Part shown: positions 1 through 8,442 of the stretch, one piece after another
How positions within the stretch are numbered: the stretch's first letter is position 1
Layout: every line of letters begins with the position of its first letter
From: Pseudonocardia sediminis
GTDB taxonomy: Bacteria > Actinomycetota > Actinomycetes > Mycobacteriales > Pseudonocardiaceae
Reading direction: 5' to 3'
NCBI RefSeq assembly: GCF_004217185.1
Contig: NZ_SHKL01000001.1
Coordinates: 4,338,001-4,402,000 of the forward strand
DNA length: 64,000 nt
The notes under the pieces: model-generated
What the model saw: only the letters and a program-made list of their open reading frames with translations
The model's database searches: none
Told to the model about the DNA's origin: nothing
Made by a program: the position numbers and the translations under genes

Positions 1-539
1 ATCCGGTGACGGTCCGGGACGCCCAGCCCCATCGACGCGGCCAGCGTCGTGAACCGGTACTTGTCGTCGAGGGTCTCGACCATGTCGGCGTCGAGGTGGA
101 CGACGTCGCAGAGCGCCGAGAGCTCCTTCTTGGCCAGCGCGTCGTGGTAGCTGGCCACGGGGCTGCTGACCGGGACGAAGACGTCCACGTCCTCGGCACG
201 CGCGACGGCGACGAGCGCGTCGACGTAGCCGTCGGACTCCGGCGTCGGCACGACGTGGAAGCGGTCGACCGCGCGGGAGAACCGGTGCCCGGTCAGCCGG
301 TACTTCGCCGACTCGACCAGCACGACCCGGTGCCCCGCCCGGTGGAACGACCGCGCCAGCGCCAGAGCCTTGGTCATCTTGCCGCCGCTGATCATGATCG
401 TGCGGGGTTCGGCGGCGACCTCCGGCACCGGCGCCGTGACCAGGCCCCGGAGCAGGCCCACCGCCGTGACCGCCACGTTGAGCGGCAACGCCAGTCCCAG
501 AAGGGCCAGCGTCGCCGCCGTCTTCGGGACCGAGGTCAT
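1..539 (-). CDS. mysC: ATP-grasp ligase of MAA biosynthesis (MysC-like), 3' part outside window
   Basis: MysC-family ATP-grasp enzymes join an amino acid, usually glycine, to 4-deoxygadusol to give a mycosporine. The visible 179 residues open with a hydrophobic stretch (about residues 8-30). They then run into ISGGKMTKALALARSFHRAG and GHRVVLVESAKYRLTGHRFS, followed by FVPVSSPVASYHDALAKKE, which is the MysC-type N-terminal domain. The hydrophobic N-terminus is typical of the family. The ATG at 539 overlaps the mysB stop (ATGA), so translation is probably coupled. The catalytic ATP-grasp core and any downstream fourth gene (D-Ala-D-Ala-ligase-like or NRPS-like) lie beyond the edge, so the final MAA cannot be predicted. 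Family assignment is from sequence pattern and is strong because of the neighbours. Confidence 0.88.
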   Translation of the reverse strand, partial: MTSVPKTAATLALLGLALPLNVAVTAVGLLRGLVTAPVPEVAAEPRTIMISGGKMTKALALARSFHRAGHRVVLVESAKYRLTGHRFSRAVDRFHVVPTPESDGYVDALVAVARAEDVDVFVPVSSPVASYHDALAKKELSALCDVVHLDADMVETLDDKYRFTTLAASMGLGVPDRHR

Positions 540-1381
540 CGGACGTCGCCGCCGGTGGGCGCGCGCCGGATCAGGGTCAGGCCGTCCCGCAGGGGGACCA
601 GGACCTGCTCGACCCGCGGGTCGTCGACGACGGCCCGGTTGAACGCGGTGATCGCGTCGCCGTTGACCGTCGACGGTCCCGACGACCACGGCAGGCCCTG
701 CATCAGCGTGTTGTCGACGCAGACGACGCCGTGCGGCGCCAGCAGGTCCGACTCCAGCACCGCGTCCAGGTAGGCGGCGTAGCCGGCCTTGTCGGCGTCG
801 ATGAACACCAGGTCGAACCGGTCGCCGGCGTCGGCGAGGTGCCCGAGCGTCGCGATCGCCGGGCCCACCCGGACCGTGATCCGGTGCCCGCTGGGCGAGG
901 AGCGGAAGCACGACTGCGCGAACTCCGCGACGTAGCCGTCGACCTCGCAGGCCACCACGTCGCCGTCCGGCGGTAGCGCCTCGGCCATCGCCAACGCGGA
1001 GTACCCGGTGAACATCCCGATGTCGAGGACGCGCCTGGCCCGCGTCGCGTGCACGAGGAACTTCAGGAACTGCCCCTCGACGTGCCCGGAGAGCATCTCC
1101 TGCTCCAGGTACGTCCCGGGCGCGGCCCGGCGGTCCCAGTCCTCGGCCTGCGTCCGGCGGACGAGCTCGGCCAGCTCCGGGGACTCCGGGGTGGTGCAGG
1201 CGTCGAGGTAGGGGTCGAGCCCACCCGCGAGCTCGCCGGCCCGGCGCAGGTCCGAGCGCAGCTCCTCGTCGATGCCCTCGGTGGCCTCCACGCGGCGAAC
1301 CATGTCCTCGAGCAACGCCGCGAGGATGCTCGCCGGCGTCACCGGCCGCGGCGATCCCACGGAACGGGCGGTCGCCGTCAC
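536..1381 (-). CDS. mysB: O-methyltransferase of MAA biosynthesis (MysB-like)
   Basis: A class I SAM-dependent O-methyltransferase of the catechol-OMT type, 281 residues. In this pathway it methylates demethyl-4-deoxygadusol to 4-deoxygadusol. The SAM-binding motif I is visible as VLDIGMFTGYSALAMAEAL, and the metal/substrate-side FIDADKAGYAAYLDAVL follows. The start is taken as the GTG at 1381, which overlaps the mysA stop as GTGA. The open frame continues 17 codons further upstream inside mysA, but that start has no support. The stop overlaps the mysC ATG, so mysA-mysB-mysC form one translationally coupled unit. Confidence 0.9.
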   Translation of the reverse strand: MTATARSVGSPRPVTPASILAALLEDMVRRVEATEGIDEELRSDLRRAGELAGGLDPYLDACTTPESPELAELVRRTQAEDWDRRAAPGTYLEQEMLSGHVEGQFLKFLVHATRARRVLDIGMFTGYSALAMAEALPPDGDVVACEVDGYVAEFAQSCFRSSPSGHRITVRVGPAIATLGHLADAGDRFDLVFIDADKAGYAAYLDAVLESDLLAPHGVVCVDNTLMQGLPWSSGPSTVNGDAITAFNRAVVDDPRVEQVLVPLRDGLTLIRRAPTGGDVR

Positions 1382-2622
1382 GACGCGGCGGCCGTTTCCA
1401 CGCTCAGGGCGACCGGGCCCGGTACCGACCACATCTCCTCGCCCTCGTCGGCCGTCGCGAAGCCGCGGGCGATCTGCTTGTGGGCGACGAGCGCGCTGTT
1501 CAGCTCCTCGGTCGTCAGGTCGTTGACGAAGATGCAGGTGCCGATCGGGTGCGGGACGGCCGCGCGCAGCAGCCCGCCGCGGGTCTGCACGATGGAGTCG
1601 GTCGCGCGGGCCAGCAGCTCGGGCGTGAGGTACGGGCTGTCGATGGCCAGCCCGAGACCGCTGAACAGCCGCAGGATGCGGTCGCGGTCACCGGCGGAGA
1701 TGTAGCCGCGCCGCTCGGCGATCGTGGCCGAGTACGCCATGTCGACGCTGATCGCGTGCCCGTGCAGCATCGGGACGTCCGGGGCCAGCTCCAGCGTCGG
1801 GCTCCAGGTGTGGCCGTAGGCGATGACGCGGTCGAGGTCGAGCTCGTGCAGGTTCGGGACCTCGAGCGTCAGCATCGTGTTGATCGCGTCGTAGGTGCCG
1901 CCGTGGGCCAGCTCGCGCAGCTCCGGGGACCCGTCGAGGTGTCCGAAGCGGGTGTCGAGGAGGTCCTCGCCGTACTTCTCCAGCAGGTCGAACAGCCCGC
2001 TGTTGGCGACCACCGAGATCTTGATCAGCTCGGCCATGCCGTTGCGGACCTGCGCCTTCGGCAGGGTCGCCAGGAACGAGAAGTCCAGCAGGACCTTCTC
2101 CGACGCGTGGAAGGCGCCGAGCCGGTTCTTGTACTTGCCGTGGTTGACGGCCACCTTCATCGCGACACTGGCGTCGATCAGGCCGATCAGCGTGGTGGGG
2201 ATCCGGATGTAGGGCGCGCCGCGACGGTAGGTCGCGCAGGCGAACCCGGCGACGTCGGTTGTCAGGCCGCCGCCGACGACCAGCACCGGCTCGGTGCGCA
2301 GCAGCCCGAAATCGGCGAACGCGTCGACGATCGTCTCCAGCGTCTCCAGGCTCTTGGCCGTCTCGGTGATCCGGAGCGGGAACACCGTCAGATCGATCTC
2401 GTGATGGGCGAAGTAGGAGCGGATCTGTTCGCCGTAGAGGCCGTGGACGGTCTCGTCCAGCACCATCAGGCAGCGGCCGAAGGGCCGGTAGCTGTCCGCG
2501 ATCTCCGTGTTCTCCGTCGAGAAGACACCGTGGACGTAGAGCAGGCTGAAATCGATCTTCTCCCAGCTCTCGACGTGGAACGCCGTCTCCGTGGCCGTCA
2601 GCGCTGCGCGAGGGTTGCTCAT
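1378..2622 (-). CDS. mysA: Demethyl-4-deoxygadusol synthase (sugar phosphate cyclase, MysA-like)
   Basis: A dehydroquinate-synthase-fold cyclase of 414 residues that converts sedoheptulose 7-phosphate to demethyl-4-deoxygadusol, the first committed MAA step. Visible family signatures are VVGGGLTTDVAGFACATYRR (NAD site), NHGKYKNRLGAFHASEK, the metal-ligand region NGMAELIKI, YGHTWSPTLELAP and MLHGHAISVDMAYSATIA. Together with adjacent mysB and mysC, this favours the deoxygadusol branch over the valiolone (EEVS) branch. The ATG at 2622 has GGAGAGAG just upstream. The gene starts about 130 nt downstream of the HAD gene, past a strong hairpin, so it may have its own promoter or be attenuated. The EEVS/DDGS choice cannot be proven by eye. 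Confidence 0.9.
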   Translation of the reverse strand: MSNPRAALTATETAFHVESWEKIDFSLLYVHGVFSTENTEIADSYRPFGRCLMVLDETVHGLYGEQIRSYFAHHEIDLTVFPLRITETAKSLETLETIVDAFADFGLLRTEPVLVVGGGLTTDVAGFACATYRRGAPYIRIPTTLIGLIDASVAMKVAVNHGKYKNRLGAFHASEKVLLDFSFLATLPKAQVRNGMAELIKISVVANSGLFDLLEKYGEDLLDTRFGHLDGSPELRELAHGGTYDAINTMLTLEVPNLHELDLDRVIAYGHTWSPTLELAPDVPMLHGHAISVDMAYSATIAERRGYISAGDRDRILRLFSGLGLAIDSPYLTPELLARATDSIVQTRGGLLRAAVPHPIGTCIFVNDLTTEELNSALVAHKQIARGFATADEGEEMWSVPGPVALSVETAAAS

Positions 2623-2712
2623 GAACTGCTCTCTCCGTTCCTGCGCAGGGCGCAGATTCCCGGCTGTTGATGTGATTTGGTGAGGGCTGTCGGGTGTGCC
2701 CTTCGGCGGACA

Positions 2713-2745
2713 GCGGGACGCCCGGAGGGTCCGGGGGCGTCCCGC
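2713..2745. terminator. GC-rich hairpin between the HAD gene and mysA
   Basis: An 11-bp perfect inverted repeat (GCGGGACGCCC at 2713-2723, GGGCGTCCCGC at 2735-2745) with an 11-nt loop, starting 8 nt beyond the HAD stop in the direction of transcription. There is no T-rich tail, so this is a candidate attenuator or factor-assisted terminator, not a classical intrinsic terminator. Confidence 0.6.
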
Positions 2746-2753
2746 GTGTCGGG

Positions 2754-3422
2754 CTATGCGGTGCGGGTGACCTTCTGCAGTTCCTCGAAGTCCAGACGGT
2801 CGACGCGCTGCGCCGCCTTGGCGAAGTCGTGGCCCGCGGTGTTCTCGTTCGGGAACGCCACACACGACAGTCCGGACGCGACGGCGGCGTCGACACCGTT
2901 GAGGTTGTCCTCGATCGCGACGCACGACTCGGCGGTCTCGTCGAGGGTGCGGATCGCGTAGGAGTAGGCCGCGCGGTCCGGCTTGGGCTGGTCCACGGTG
3001 GAGGAGTCGACGATCAGGTCGAAGTCGCCGACCGTGATGTCCGGGCCCAGCGCGGCGACGAGCGCCCCGACGTTGTCCGGCGAGGTCGTGGTGACCAGGG
3101 CGACCTTCGACCCCTTGTCCTTCGCGGCCTTCATCGTGTCGATGACGCCCGACCGGGGCCGGACCCCGGACCCGGCGAGGCTCTCGCGGAAGAACTCCGA
3201 CTTGGACTCGTGGACCGCCTTGGCGTCGACGGTCGCGCCGACCGACTCGGCGTACTCGGCGATGCGCTTGGCGCCACCGCTCGACTCGAGCATGCCCAGG
3301 TAGGTGTCGCGGTCCCAGTTCCAGTCGAGACCGTGCGCGGCGAACGCGCGGTTGAACGCCGTGCGCTGGAGCTCCGACGTGTCGGCGATCGTGCTGATGG
3401 AGCCGAACAGAATGGCTGACAT
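2754..3422 (-). CDS. HAD-fold protein with degenerate catalytic motif I, MAA-linked
   Basis: A 222-residue protein of the beta-phosphoglucomutase/CbbY branch of the HAD superfamily. Motif II (ALVTTTS), motif III lysine (VDQPKPDRAAY) and motif IV (CVAIEDNLNGVDAA) are all present. Motif I, normally F-D-x-D-G-T, reads ILFGSISTIADTSELQR: the nucleophile aspartate is Gly and the acid/base aspartate is Ile. Phosphotransfer by the usual mechanism therefore looks impossible, while the fold and cap appear intact. The start ATG at 3422 follows GAGGAAGGG. It lies first in the direction of the mys genes, 131 nt before mysA. A binding, regulatory or novel role in the MAA pathway is inference; I recall similar FGSIS-type sequences elsewhere but cannot verify it here. 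Confidence 0.8.
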   Translation of the reverse strand: MSAILFGSISTIADTSELQRTAFNRAFAAHGLDWNWDRDTYLGMLESSGGAKRIAEYAESVGATVDAKAVHESKSEFFRESLAGSGVRPRSGVIDTMKAAKDKGSKVALVTTTSPDNVGALVAALGPDITVGDFDLIVDSSTVDQPKPDRAAYSYAIRTLDETAESCVAIEDNLNGVDAAVASGLSCVAFPNENTAGHDFAKAAQRVDRLDFEELQKVTRTA

Positions 3423-3863
3423 GGTGAGGCCCTTCCTCGAACAGGAGAGATGAAATGGGCACAAGAAAACCGCCCGCGTCCGCGTTCACGCGTCCGGGCT
3501 GAGATGTTCTGCGTTGTCTGACGACACCTCCGCCCGTGGCTGGACGGGAGTGGCGTAGGAAAACGATGGTGCGCGGGAATCGGAGGGGTCGGTGTCGGGA
3601 CAACTGTCGACGATGTCGCGGGAATGACGGTGCACGGCGTCGCGACGCCGTGCGTGATCACTGCGTGCCGTCGACGAAAACCGGCGCCGACAGCACCGTT
3701 GAGCGACAACCTCCTCGCGCCGCTCTATTTCCAGTATCGGTGCTCGGTGGGGTTCGGCAACTCGAACTCGGGTCGATTTTCGCGGGCGACCGTCCACCCC
3801 GGCGACCACAGCGGACCCTCGGCAGGCCTTGTCCCGGACCGTCCGGGCCCCCGGGGCCTCCCG
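3423..3863. promoter_or_regulatory. Intergenic region upstream of the HAD-mys genes with a 22-bp palindrome
   Basis: No credible gene is seen in these 441 bases. They lie between the HAD gene start and the stop of the next minus-strand gene, so they should hold the promoter for the HAD-mys unit. A perfect 22-bp palindrome with arms GCACGGCGTCG/CGACGCCGTGC sits at 3632-3653, about 210 nt upstream of the HAD start. It could be an operator or a hairpin. I could not fix a clear -35/-10 pair. Confidence 0.5.
3831..3856. terminator. Adjacent GC-rich inverted repeats downstream of the 3864-4499 gene
   Basis: CCCGGAC-C-GTCCGGG (3831-3845) is followed without a gap by GGCCCCCGGGGCC (3844-3856). The pair lies just past the stop of the minus-strand gene. 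There is no T tract. It is likely a transcript end or stability element. Confidence 0.5.
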
Positions 3864-4499
3864 TCACACGAGCGGAGCGCCCTTGCCCAGCCACTGCCAG
3901 GCGGCGTTCATCCCGAACGTGAGCTCGCCGCCGAGGACCTCCGCGGCCGTAGCGTCGTCCAGCGGGTAGCGCACGTCGGACTCGCGCGTGGCCACCAGCG
4001 AGGCGAACAGCCCGGCCGGCCCGCCGGAGTCGGCACGCAGCGCCCCCACGACCGTCCGGTACTCGGTCCGCACCAGCCCGTCGACCGCCGCCGCCGTCAC
4101 CGCGTGGTCGAAGTCCAGGCCCAGCTCCTCGTCCAGGACGACGCTCCGGCGCTCGGCCAGCACCCCGACCAGCACCGGGTGCAGGCGCGGGTAGTCGCCG
4201 ACGGCCCGGTCCGGGTCGACCGCCCACTCCCCCGACTCACCCTCGTCGAACGCCAGCGCGCAGAACTCCCGGTAGAAGGCGTTGAGCGCGAGCAGGCGCA
4301 GGACCACCACGCCGCGCTCGATCTCGGTCCCCGCCGCCGTCAGCCTCGACCCGCCGAGCACCCGCCACGCCCACGCGGCCCACTCGACCTCGGAACCGTC
4401 GCGACGGACGTCGAACACCGACCGGACGACCTCGACGAGATCGCCGAACTCCTCGTCCGGATCGGGCCCGTCGAGAGCATCGGCCCAGGGGTCGGTCAT
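3864..4499 (-). CDS. Hypothetical protein, 211 residues
   Basis: Not recognised. A soluble acidic protein starting MTDPWADALDGPDPDEEFGD. It has an aromatic and hydrophobic centre (VEWAAWAWRVLGG, VVVLRLLALNAFYREFCALAF) and a C-terminal half rich in Val, Ala and Glu ending MNAAWQWLGKGAPLV. No signal peptide, membrane segment or metal motif is seen. It is a single gene with palindromes after its stop. Codon use matches the high third-position GC of its neighbours, which supports it being real. Confidence 0.65.
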   Translation of the reverse strand: MTDPWADALDGPDPDEEFGDLVEVVRSVFDVRRDGSEVEWAAWAWRVLGGSRLTAAGTEIERGVVVLRLLALNAFYREFCALAFDEGESGEWAVDPDRAVGDYPRLHPVLVGVLAERRSVVLDEELGLDFDHAVTAAAVDGLVRTEYRTVVGALRADSGGPAGLFASLVATRESDVRYPLDDATAAEVLGGELTFGMNAAWQWLGKGAPLV

Positions 4500-4649
4500 C
4501 GGTGCTCCTAGATGGTCGACGTCGCGAAACGGCTACCCGGCAGCCTGGGTCCGTCGCGTCGATCCTGCACGTTCCTTCTTCTGCCTGGTCCATCCGGGGT
4601 AAGCGAGGCAGTCTCCGTTTCCACGCGAACCCCGACGCGTTGACCTCTT

Positions 4650-5813
4650 ATGGACAGCGCCGAGCCTGACGAAGCCGTCGTCGTCCCTCTGGGGGACAGC
4701 GGTGCCACAGATCCTTGGGAGCTCCTGGCCCGAGGCGAGGGAGCCGTGCTGACACGCGAGCCCGCCGGAAGCGTCGGGACGGGTGCGTGGGGACCGACGT
4801 TGCGGTCTACCAGCGCACTGGGGAAGCACCTCGCGGAGATGGCAGGACGCGGCGCAGATGTGATAGGCCCCGGAGGGGCTCGATACAAGCTTCAGATGCC
4901 GAAGGGCTACGGGGAGGACGACCTCCTCCGTGCCGTGGGCGGCGGACTGCGTACGGCAGTCGCCCGTCCCGACGGCAGATTCGCCGGACAGGCCAAGCTC
5001 ATCCCGATCAAGCCCATGGATCTGGTGAAGGGGGTGAGCCCAATCGGCCTCGGCCTGCTCGCCCTCACCATCGCCGGTGAGATGGCCGGCGGTGATGAGC
5101 AGGCCCGGACCCTGGCCGCGATCGAGCGTGGTGTCGACCGTCTGAACACCCGGTTCGACATGGAGGACGACGCCCGGCTGCGTACCGCCGAACAGACCAT
5201 CCGCGCTGCACACGCAGCGCTGCTCGACGGCGCGTCGATTCCCGAGAGCGTGGGGCTCGGGTCGGCGATGACCAACCTGCAGGTCATCCGCAACCGCTCC
5301 GAGGCGCTGCTCGTGGGATGGGAGCGGGTCGTGGCCGCCCTACCCCACGGAGAGACACCCGGCGTCGCGCTGCGTGCCGCGCTGGGTCAGGTCGGCGATC
5401 TGGGGTGGGAGGCCTTTCCTGCTGCGGTCCGGACGGCGTACCACTCGCTGGCGTTGGACAGCAGACGGATCATGCTGTCCGCCGCCGAGGCCCAACTGCG
5501 CAACCCCGGCTCGTCGTTGACAAGCTTCCGCGCCGCGGTGGAGGAGGATCTCGCGGCCCGGGCTCGCGAATTGGACCGACTCCGCACGTTGCTGGAGCGG
5601 CTGTCCAGGACCCCACTCACGATCTCGACCTGGGGTGGCGGGGTACTGCCGCACCTGGTGACCGACGGCGCGGTCGAGAACGCCCGCGCCCAAGCCCTGT
5701 TCGCGACGTTGCACTGGACCTTGACCGCCCAGGCGCCGGTGAGCCCGACCACCTCCACGATCACCGTCGACGCACGGCCCAACGGCGACCTCCAACTGGT
5801 TCGTCCGGCCTAG
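4650..5813 (+). CDS. Hypothetical protein with central hydrophobic and helical region, 387 residues
   Basis: Not recognised. Residues about 115-150 contain LIPIKPMDLVKGVSPIGLGL and a following hydrophobic run (LLALTIAGEMAGG). A long, probably alpha-helical region follows, with AIERGVDRLNTRFDMEDDAR and repeated Glu/Arg/Leu-rich stretches up to about residue 320. The C-terminus looks beta-rich (TSTITVDARPNGDLQLVRPA). There is no Shine-Dalgarno sequence before the ATG at 4650, so it may be leaderless or start further downstream. It is transcribed towards the M13 peptidase gene, which starts 51 nt after its stop, but a functional link is not evident. It ends with TAG, which shows TAG works as an ordinary stop in this genome. 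Confidence 0.65.
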   Translation: MDSAEPDEAVVVPLGDSGATDPWELLARGEGAVLTREPAGSVGTGAWGPTLRSTSALGKHLAEMAGRGADVIGPGGARYKLQMPKGYGEDDLLRAVGGGLRTAVARPDGRFAGQAKLIPIKPMDLVKGVSPIGLGLLALTIAGEMAGGDEQARTLAAIERGVDRLNTRFDMEDDARLRTAEQTIRAAHAALLDGASIPESVGLGSAMTNLQVIRNRSEALLVGWERVVAALPHGETPGVALRAALGQVGDLGWEAFPAAVRTAYHSLALDSRRIMLSAAEAQLRNPGSSLTSFRAAVEEDLAARARELDRLRTLLERLSRTPLTISTWGGGVLPHLVTDGAVENARAQALFATLHWTLTAQAPVSPTTSTITVDARPNGDLQLVRPA

Positions 5814-5864
5814 CAGTTCCGCCGGTACCTCGAAGACACGGCGTGACGGTGTCAGGATGGGGGG

Positions 5865-7838
5865 ATGACGACCACCGAGCCGAAACCCTCCGGCCTGGAC
5901 CTCAACTGGGTCGACCCGGACGTCCGACCGCAGGACGACCTGTTCGCCCACGTCAACGGCCGGTGGCTGAGCACCCACGAGATACCCGAGGACCGGTCGC
6001 AGGACGGGGCCTTCCGGGTCCTGCGCGACCGCTCCGAGGACCACGTCCGCGAGATCATCGAGGAGTCGGCCCGCTCGTCCGCCGAGCCCGGCTCCGACGC
6101 CCAGAAGATCGGCGACCTGTACGCCTCGTTCATGGACACCGATCGCGCCGAGGAGCTCGGGACCGCGCCGCTGCGCCCGCTGCTCGACGAGGTCTATGCC
6201 GCAACTGACCGCGCCGCGCTGGCCGCGGTGCTCGGCCGTCGCCAGCGTGAGGGGCGCGCGTCGCTCTTCGGGGACTTCATCTCCACCGACGCCAAGGACT
6301 CCTCGCGCTACATCGTGCACCTGAGCCAGTCCGGCCTCGGGCTGCCCGACGAGTCGTACTACCGCGACGAGGGCTCGGCCGAGATCCGCGCCGCCTACGT
6401 CGAGCACCTGCAGACGATGGCCGAGCTGGTCGGCCTGGCCGAGCCGGTCCGGGTCGCCGAGCAGGTCATGGAGCTGGAGACGGCACTGGCCGCCGAGTCC
6501 TGGGACCGGGTCACCAACCGCGACGCGGAGAAGACCTACACCCTGATGACCGGCGCCGAGCTGCGCGCCCATGCCCCGGAGTTCGACTGGGACGCCTGGC
6601 TCGACGCGCTCGCCGTCCCGGCCGGTGCGTTCGACGAGGTCGTGGTCCGCCAGCCCGGCTTCGTCGCCGCCGCGGCCCGGCTCTGGGCCGAGCGACCGCT
6701 GGAGCAGTGGCAGGCGTGGCTGGCGATCCACGTCGCGTTCGCCTGCGCGGACTACCTCAACGGCGAGATCGTCGAGCAGGACTTCGCCTTCTACGGCCGC
6801 ACCCTGTCCGGCACCCCGACGCTGCGGGAGCGCTGGAAGCGCGGCGTCTCGATCGTCGAGGGCGCGCTGGGCGAGTCGGTCGGCAAGCTCTACGTCGAGC
6901 GGCACTTCCCGGCTGCGGCCAAGGAGCGGATGGTCGAGCTGGTCGCGAACCTGGTCGAGGCCTACCGGCAGTCGATCTCGACGCTGGACTGGATGAGCCC
7001 GGCGACCCGGGAGCGGGCGCTGGACAAGCTCGGCCGGTTCACGCCGAAGATCGGCTACCCGGACAAGTGGAAGGACTACTCGACGCTCGAGGTCCGGCCC
7101 GACGACCTGCTCGGCAACGTCGCCCGTGCCGGTGTGTGGCGCAACGACTTCGAGTACGCCAAGCTCGGCGGACCGGTCGACCACGACGAGTGGCTGATGA
7201 CCCCTCAGACGGTCAACGCCTACTACCACCCCCGCATGAACGAGATCGTGTTCCCGGCCGCGATCCTGCAGCCGCCGTTCTTCGACGCCGACGCCGACGA
7301 CGCCGCGAACTACGGCGGGATCGGTGCCGTGATCGGGCACGAGATCGGGCACGGCTTCGACGACCAGGGCTCGCGCTACGACGGCGACGGCAACCTCACC
7401 GACTGGTGGGAGGCGGGAGACCGCAAGGAGTTCGAGACCCGCGCCCAGGCGCTGATCGACCAGTACAGCGCGCTGTCGCCGGCCGGGCTGCCCGACCACA
7501 AGGTCAACGGCGACCTGACCGTCGGCGAGAACATCGGCGACCTGGGCGGTCTGACGATCGCCCTGCGGGCCTATCGGATCGCCTGCGGCGACACCGAGCC
7601 TCCGGTGATCGACGGTCTGACCGGCCTGCAGCGGGTGCTGTTCGGCTGGGCCCAGGTCTGGCGGGCGGCCACCCGTGACGCCGAGGCGATCCGACGGCTC
7701 ACGACCGACCCGCACTCGCCGCCGGACCTGCGCTGCAACGCCGTGGTGACGAACCTGGACTCGTTCCACGAGGCGTTCGGCGTGGAGGAGACCGACGCCC
7801 TGTTCACCGAGCCGGGCAAGCGCGTCCGTATCTGGTGA
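5865..7838 (+). CDS. pepO: M13 family zinc metallopeptidase (PepO/neprilysin type)
   Basis: A 657-residue zinc endopeptidase of the neprilysin family. The HEXXH motif is HEIGH at residues 492-496 within IGAVIGHEIGHGFDDQGSRY. The third ligand motif ENIGD is at residues 555-559. The family substrate-binding sequence NAYYHPRMNEIVFPAAILQP precedes the zinc site, and the protein ends with the neprilysin-type basic C-terminal segment (PGKRVRIW). The length matches full bacterial M13 enzymes. There is no signal peptide or N-terminal membrane anchor, so it should be cytoplasmic. It is a single gene with its own start at 5865 and is likely a housekeeping oligopeptidase. Confidence 0.95.
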   Translation: MTTTEPKPSGLDLNWVDPDVRPQDDLFAHVNGRWLSTHEIPEDRSQDGAFRVLRDRSEDHVREIIEESARSSAEPGSDAQKIGDLYASFMDTDRAEELGTAPLRPLLDEVYAATDRAALAAVLGRRQREGRASLFGDFISTDAKDSSRYIVHLSQSGLGLPDESYYRDEGSAEIRAAYVEHLQTMAELVGLAEPVRVAEQVMELETALAAESWDRVTNRDAEKTYTLMTGAELRAHAPEFDWDAWLDALAVPAGAFDEVVVRQPGFVAAAARLWAERPLEQWQAWLAIHVAFACADYLNGEIVEQDFAFYGRTLSGTPTLRERWKRGVSIVEGALGESVGKLYVERHFPAAAKERMVELVANLVEAYRQSISTLDWMSPATRERALDKLGRFTPKIGYPDKWKDYSTLEVRPDDLLGNVARAGVWRNDFEYAKLGGPVDHDEWLMTPQTVNAYYHPRMNEIVFPAAILQPPFFDADADDAANYGGIGAVIGHEIGHGFDDQGSRYDGDGNLTDWWEAGDRKEFETRAQALIDQYSALSPAGLPDHKVNGDLTVGENIGDLGGLTIALRAYRIACGDTEPPVIDGLTGLQRVLFGWAQVWRAATRDAEAIRRLTTDPHSPPDLRCNAVVTNLDSFHEAFGVEETDALFTEPGKRVRIW

Positions 7839-7870
7839 CCCCGTCCCGGCCAGGACCGCGATGACGCGGT

Positions 7871-8413
7871 TCACGGCCGGGTCGGAGGTGCGTGTCCGTC
7901 GCCGCCGTCCTCGGGCCGACGCGGTTCGGCCGGCGACGACGTCGGCGCGCGGAGCCGGCATCGGAGGGACACCTCGGTCCGTCCGAGGACGGTGTGCAGG
8001 ACCGCGCAGTCGCAGGTGATCCCGGCGCGGCGGTACTCGCCGAGGACGCGGTCCGCGGGCAGCCGGTACCGCTCTGCCCACTCCCCCGTGCAGCGCAACG
8101 TCCCGTCGCAGCCCCACACCCGGGTCCCGTCCACGATCGCGGTCGCCAGGCTCTCCTGCAGGGAGGCACCGGCCGCGGTGATCTCCGCGGCGGACGGCGG
8201 GTCGCCCGGCGGGTCGTCGTCGAACAGGTCGTCGTCGAGATCGTCGCCCTCGACGCCGTTCCCGAGACCGTGGTCGTCGTCGAGGCGGTCGGACCACTCG
8301 TTCTCGGCCGCGTCGAGGATCTCGTCGAGGACCTGGTCGACCGCGTCGTGCAGGACCGCGCGCCAGTGGTCGACCGAGAACGGGGTGGGGCGGCGGACGT
8401 CGTCGATGCTCAT
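7871..8413 (-). CDS. DUF2695-type protein with acidic linker
   Basis: The C-terminal half carries the DUF2695-like signature WGCDGTLRCTGEWAERYRLP followed by CDCAVLHTVLG, with paired cysteines. The N-terminal half is a helix (HWRAVLHDAVDQVLDEILDA) followed by a highly acidic run (GDDLDDDLFDDDPPGDPP). The biochemical role of DUF2695 is unknown to me. The ATG at 8413 is preferred; the frame opens at a GTG at 8434 without clear ribosome-binding support for either. It is divergent from the DUF2945 gene with a palindrome between them. A second, shorter member of the family lies at 15427-15780. Confidence 0.75.
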   Translation of the reverse strand: MSIDDVRRPTPFSVDHWRAVLHDAVDQVLDEILDAAENEWSDRLDDDHGLGNGVEGDDLDDDLFDDDPPGDPPSAAEITAAGASLQESLATAIVDGTRVWGCDGTLRCTGEWAERYRLPADRVLGEYRRAGITCDCAVLHTVLGRTEVSLRCRLRAPTSSPAEPRRPEDGGDGHAPPTRP

Positions 8414-8442
8414 GGGGGACACGATGACCGGCACCCCTGACA

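Noticed and set aside
1378..3603. One long gene covering mysA and the HAD region in the same minus-strand frame
   Set aside because: The upstream part is Arg-rich nonsense in another frame of the HAD gene; mysA has its own ribosome-binding site and family-typical start at 2622.
5340..8297. A 985-codon open frame opposite the M13 peptidase gene
   Set aside because: It is the high-GC shadow of pepO and neighbours: Arg/Asp/Val-rich, no domain pattern, and it covers several real genes.
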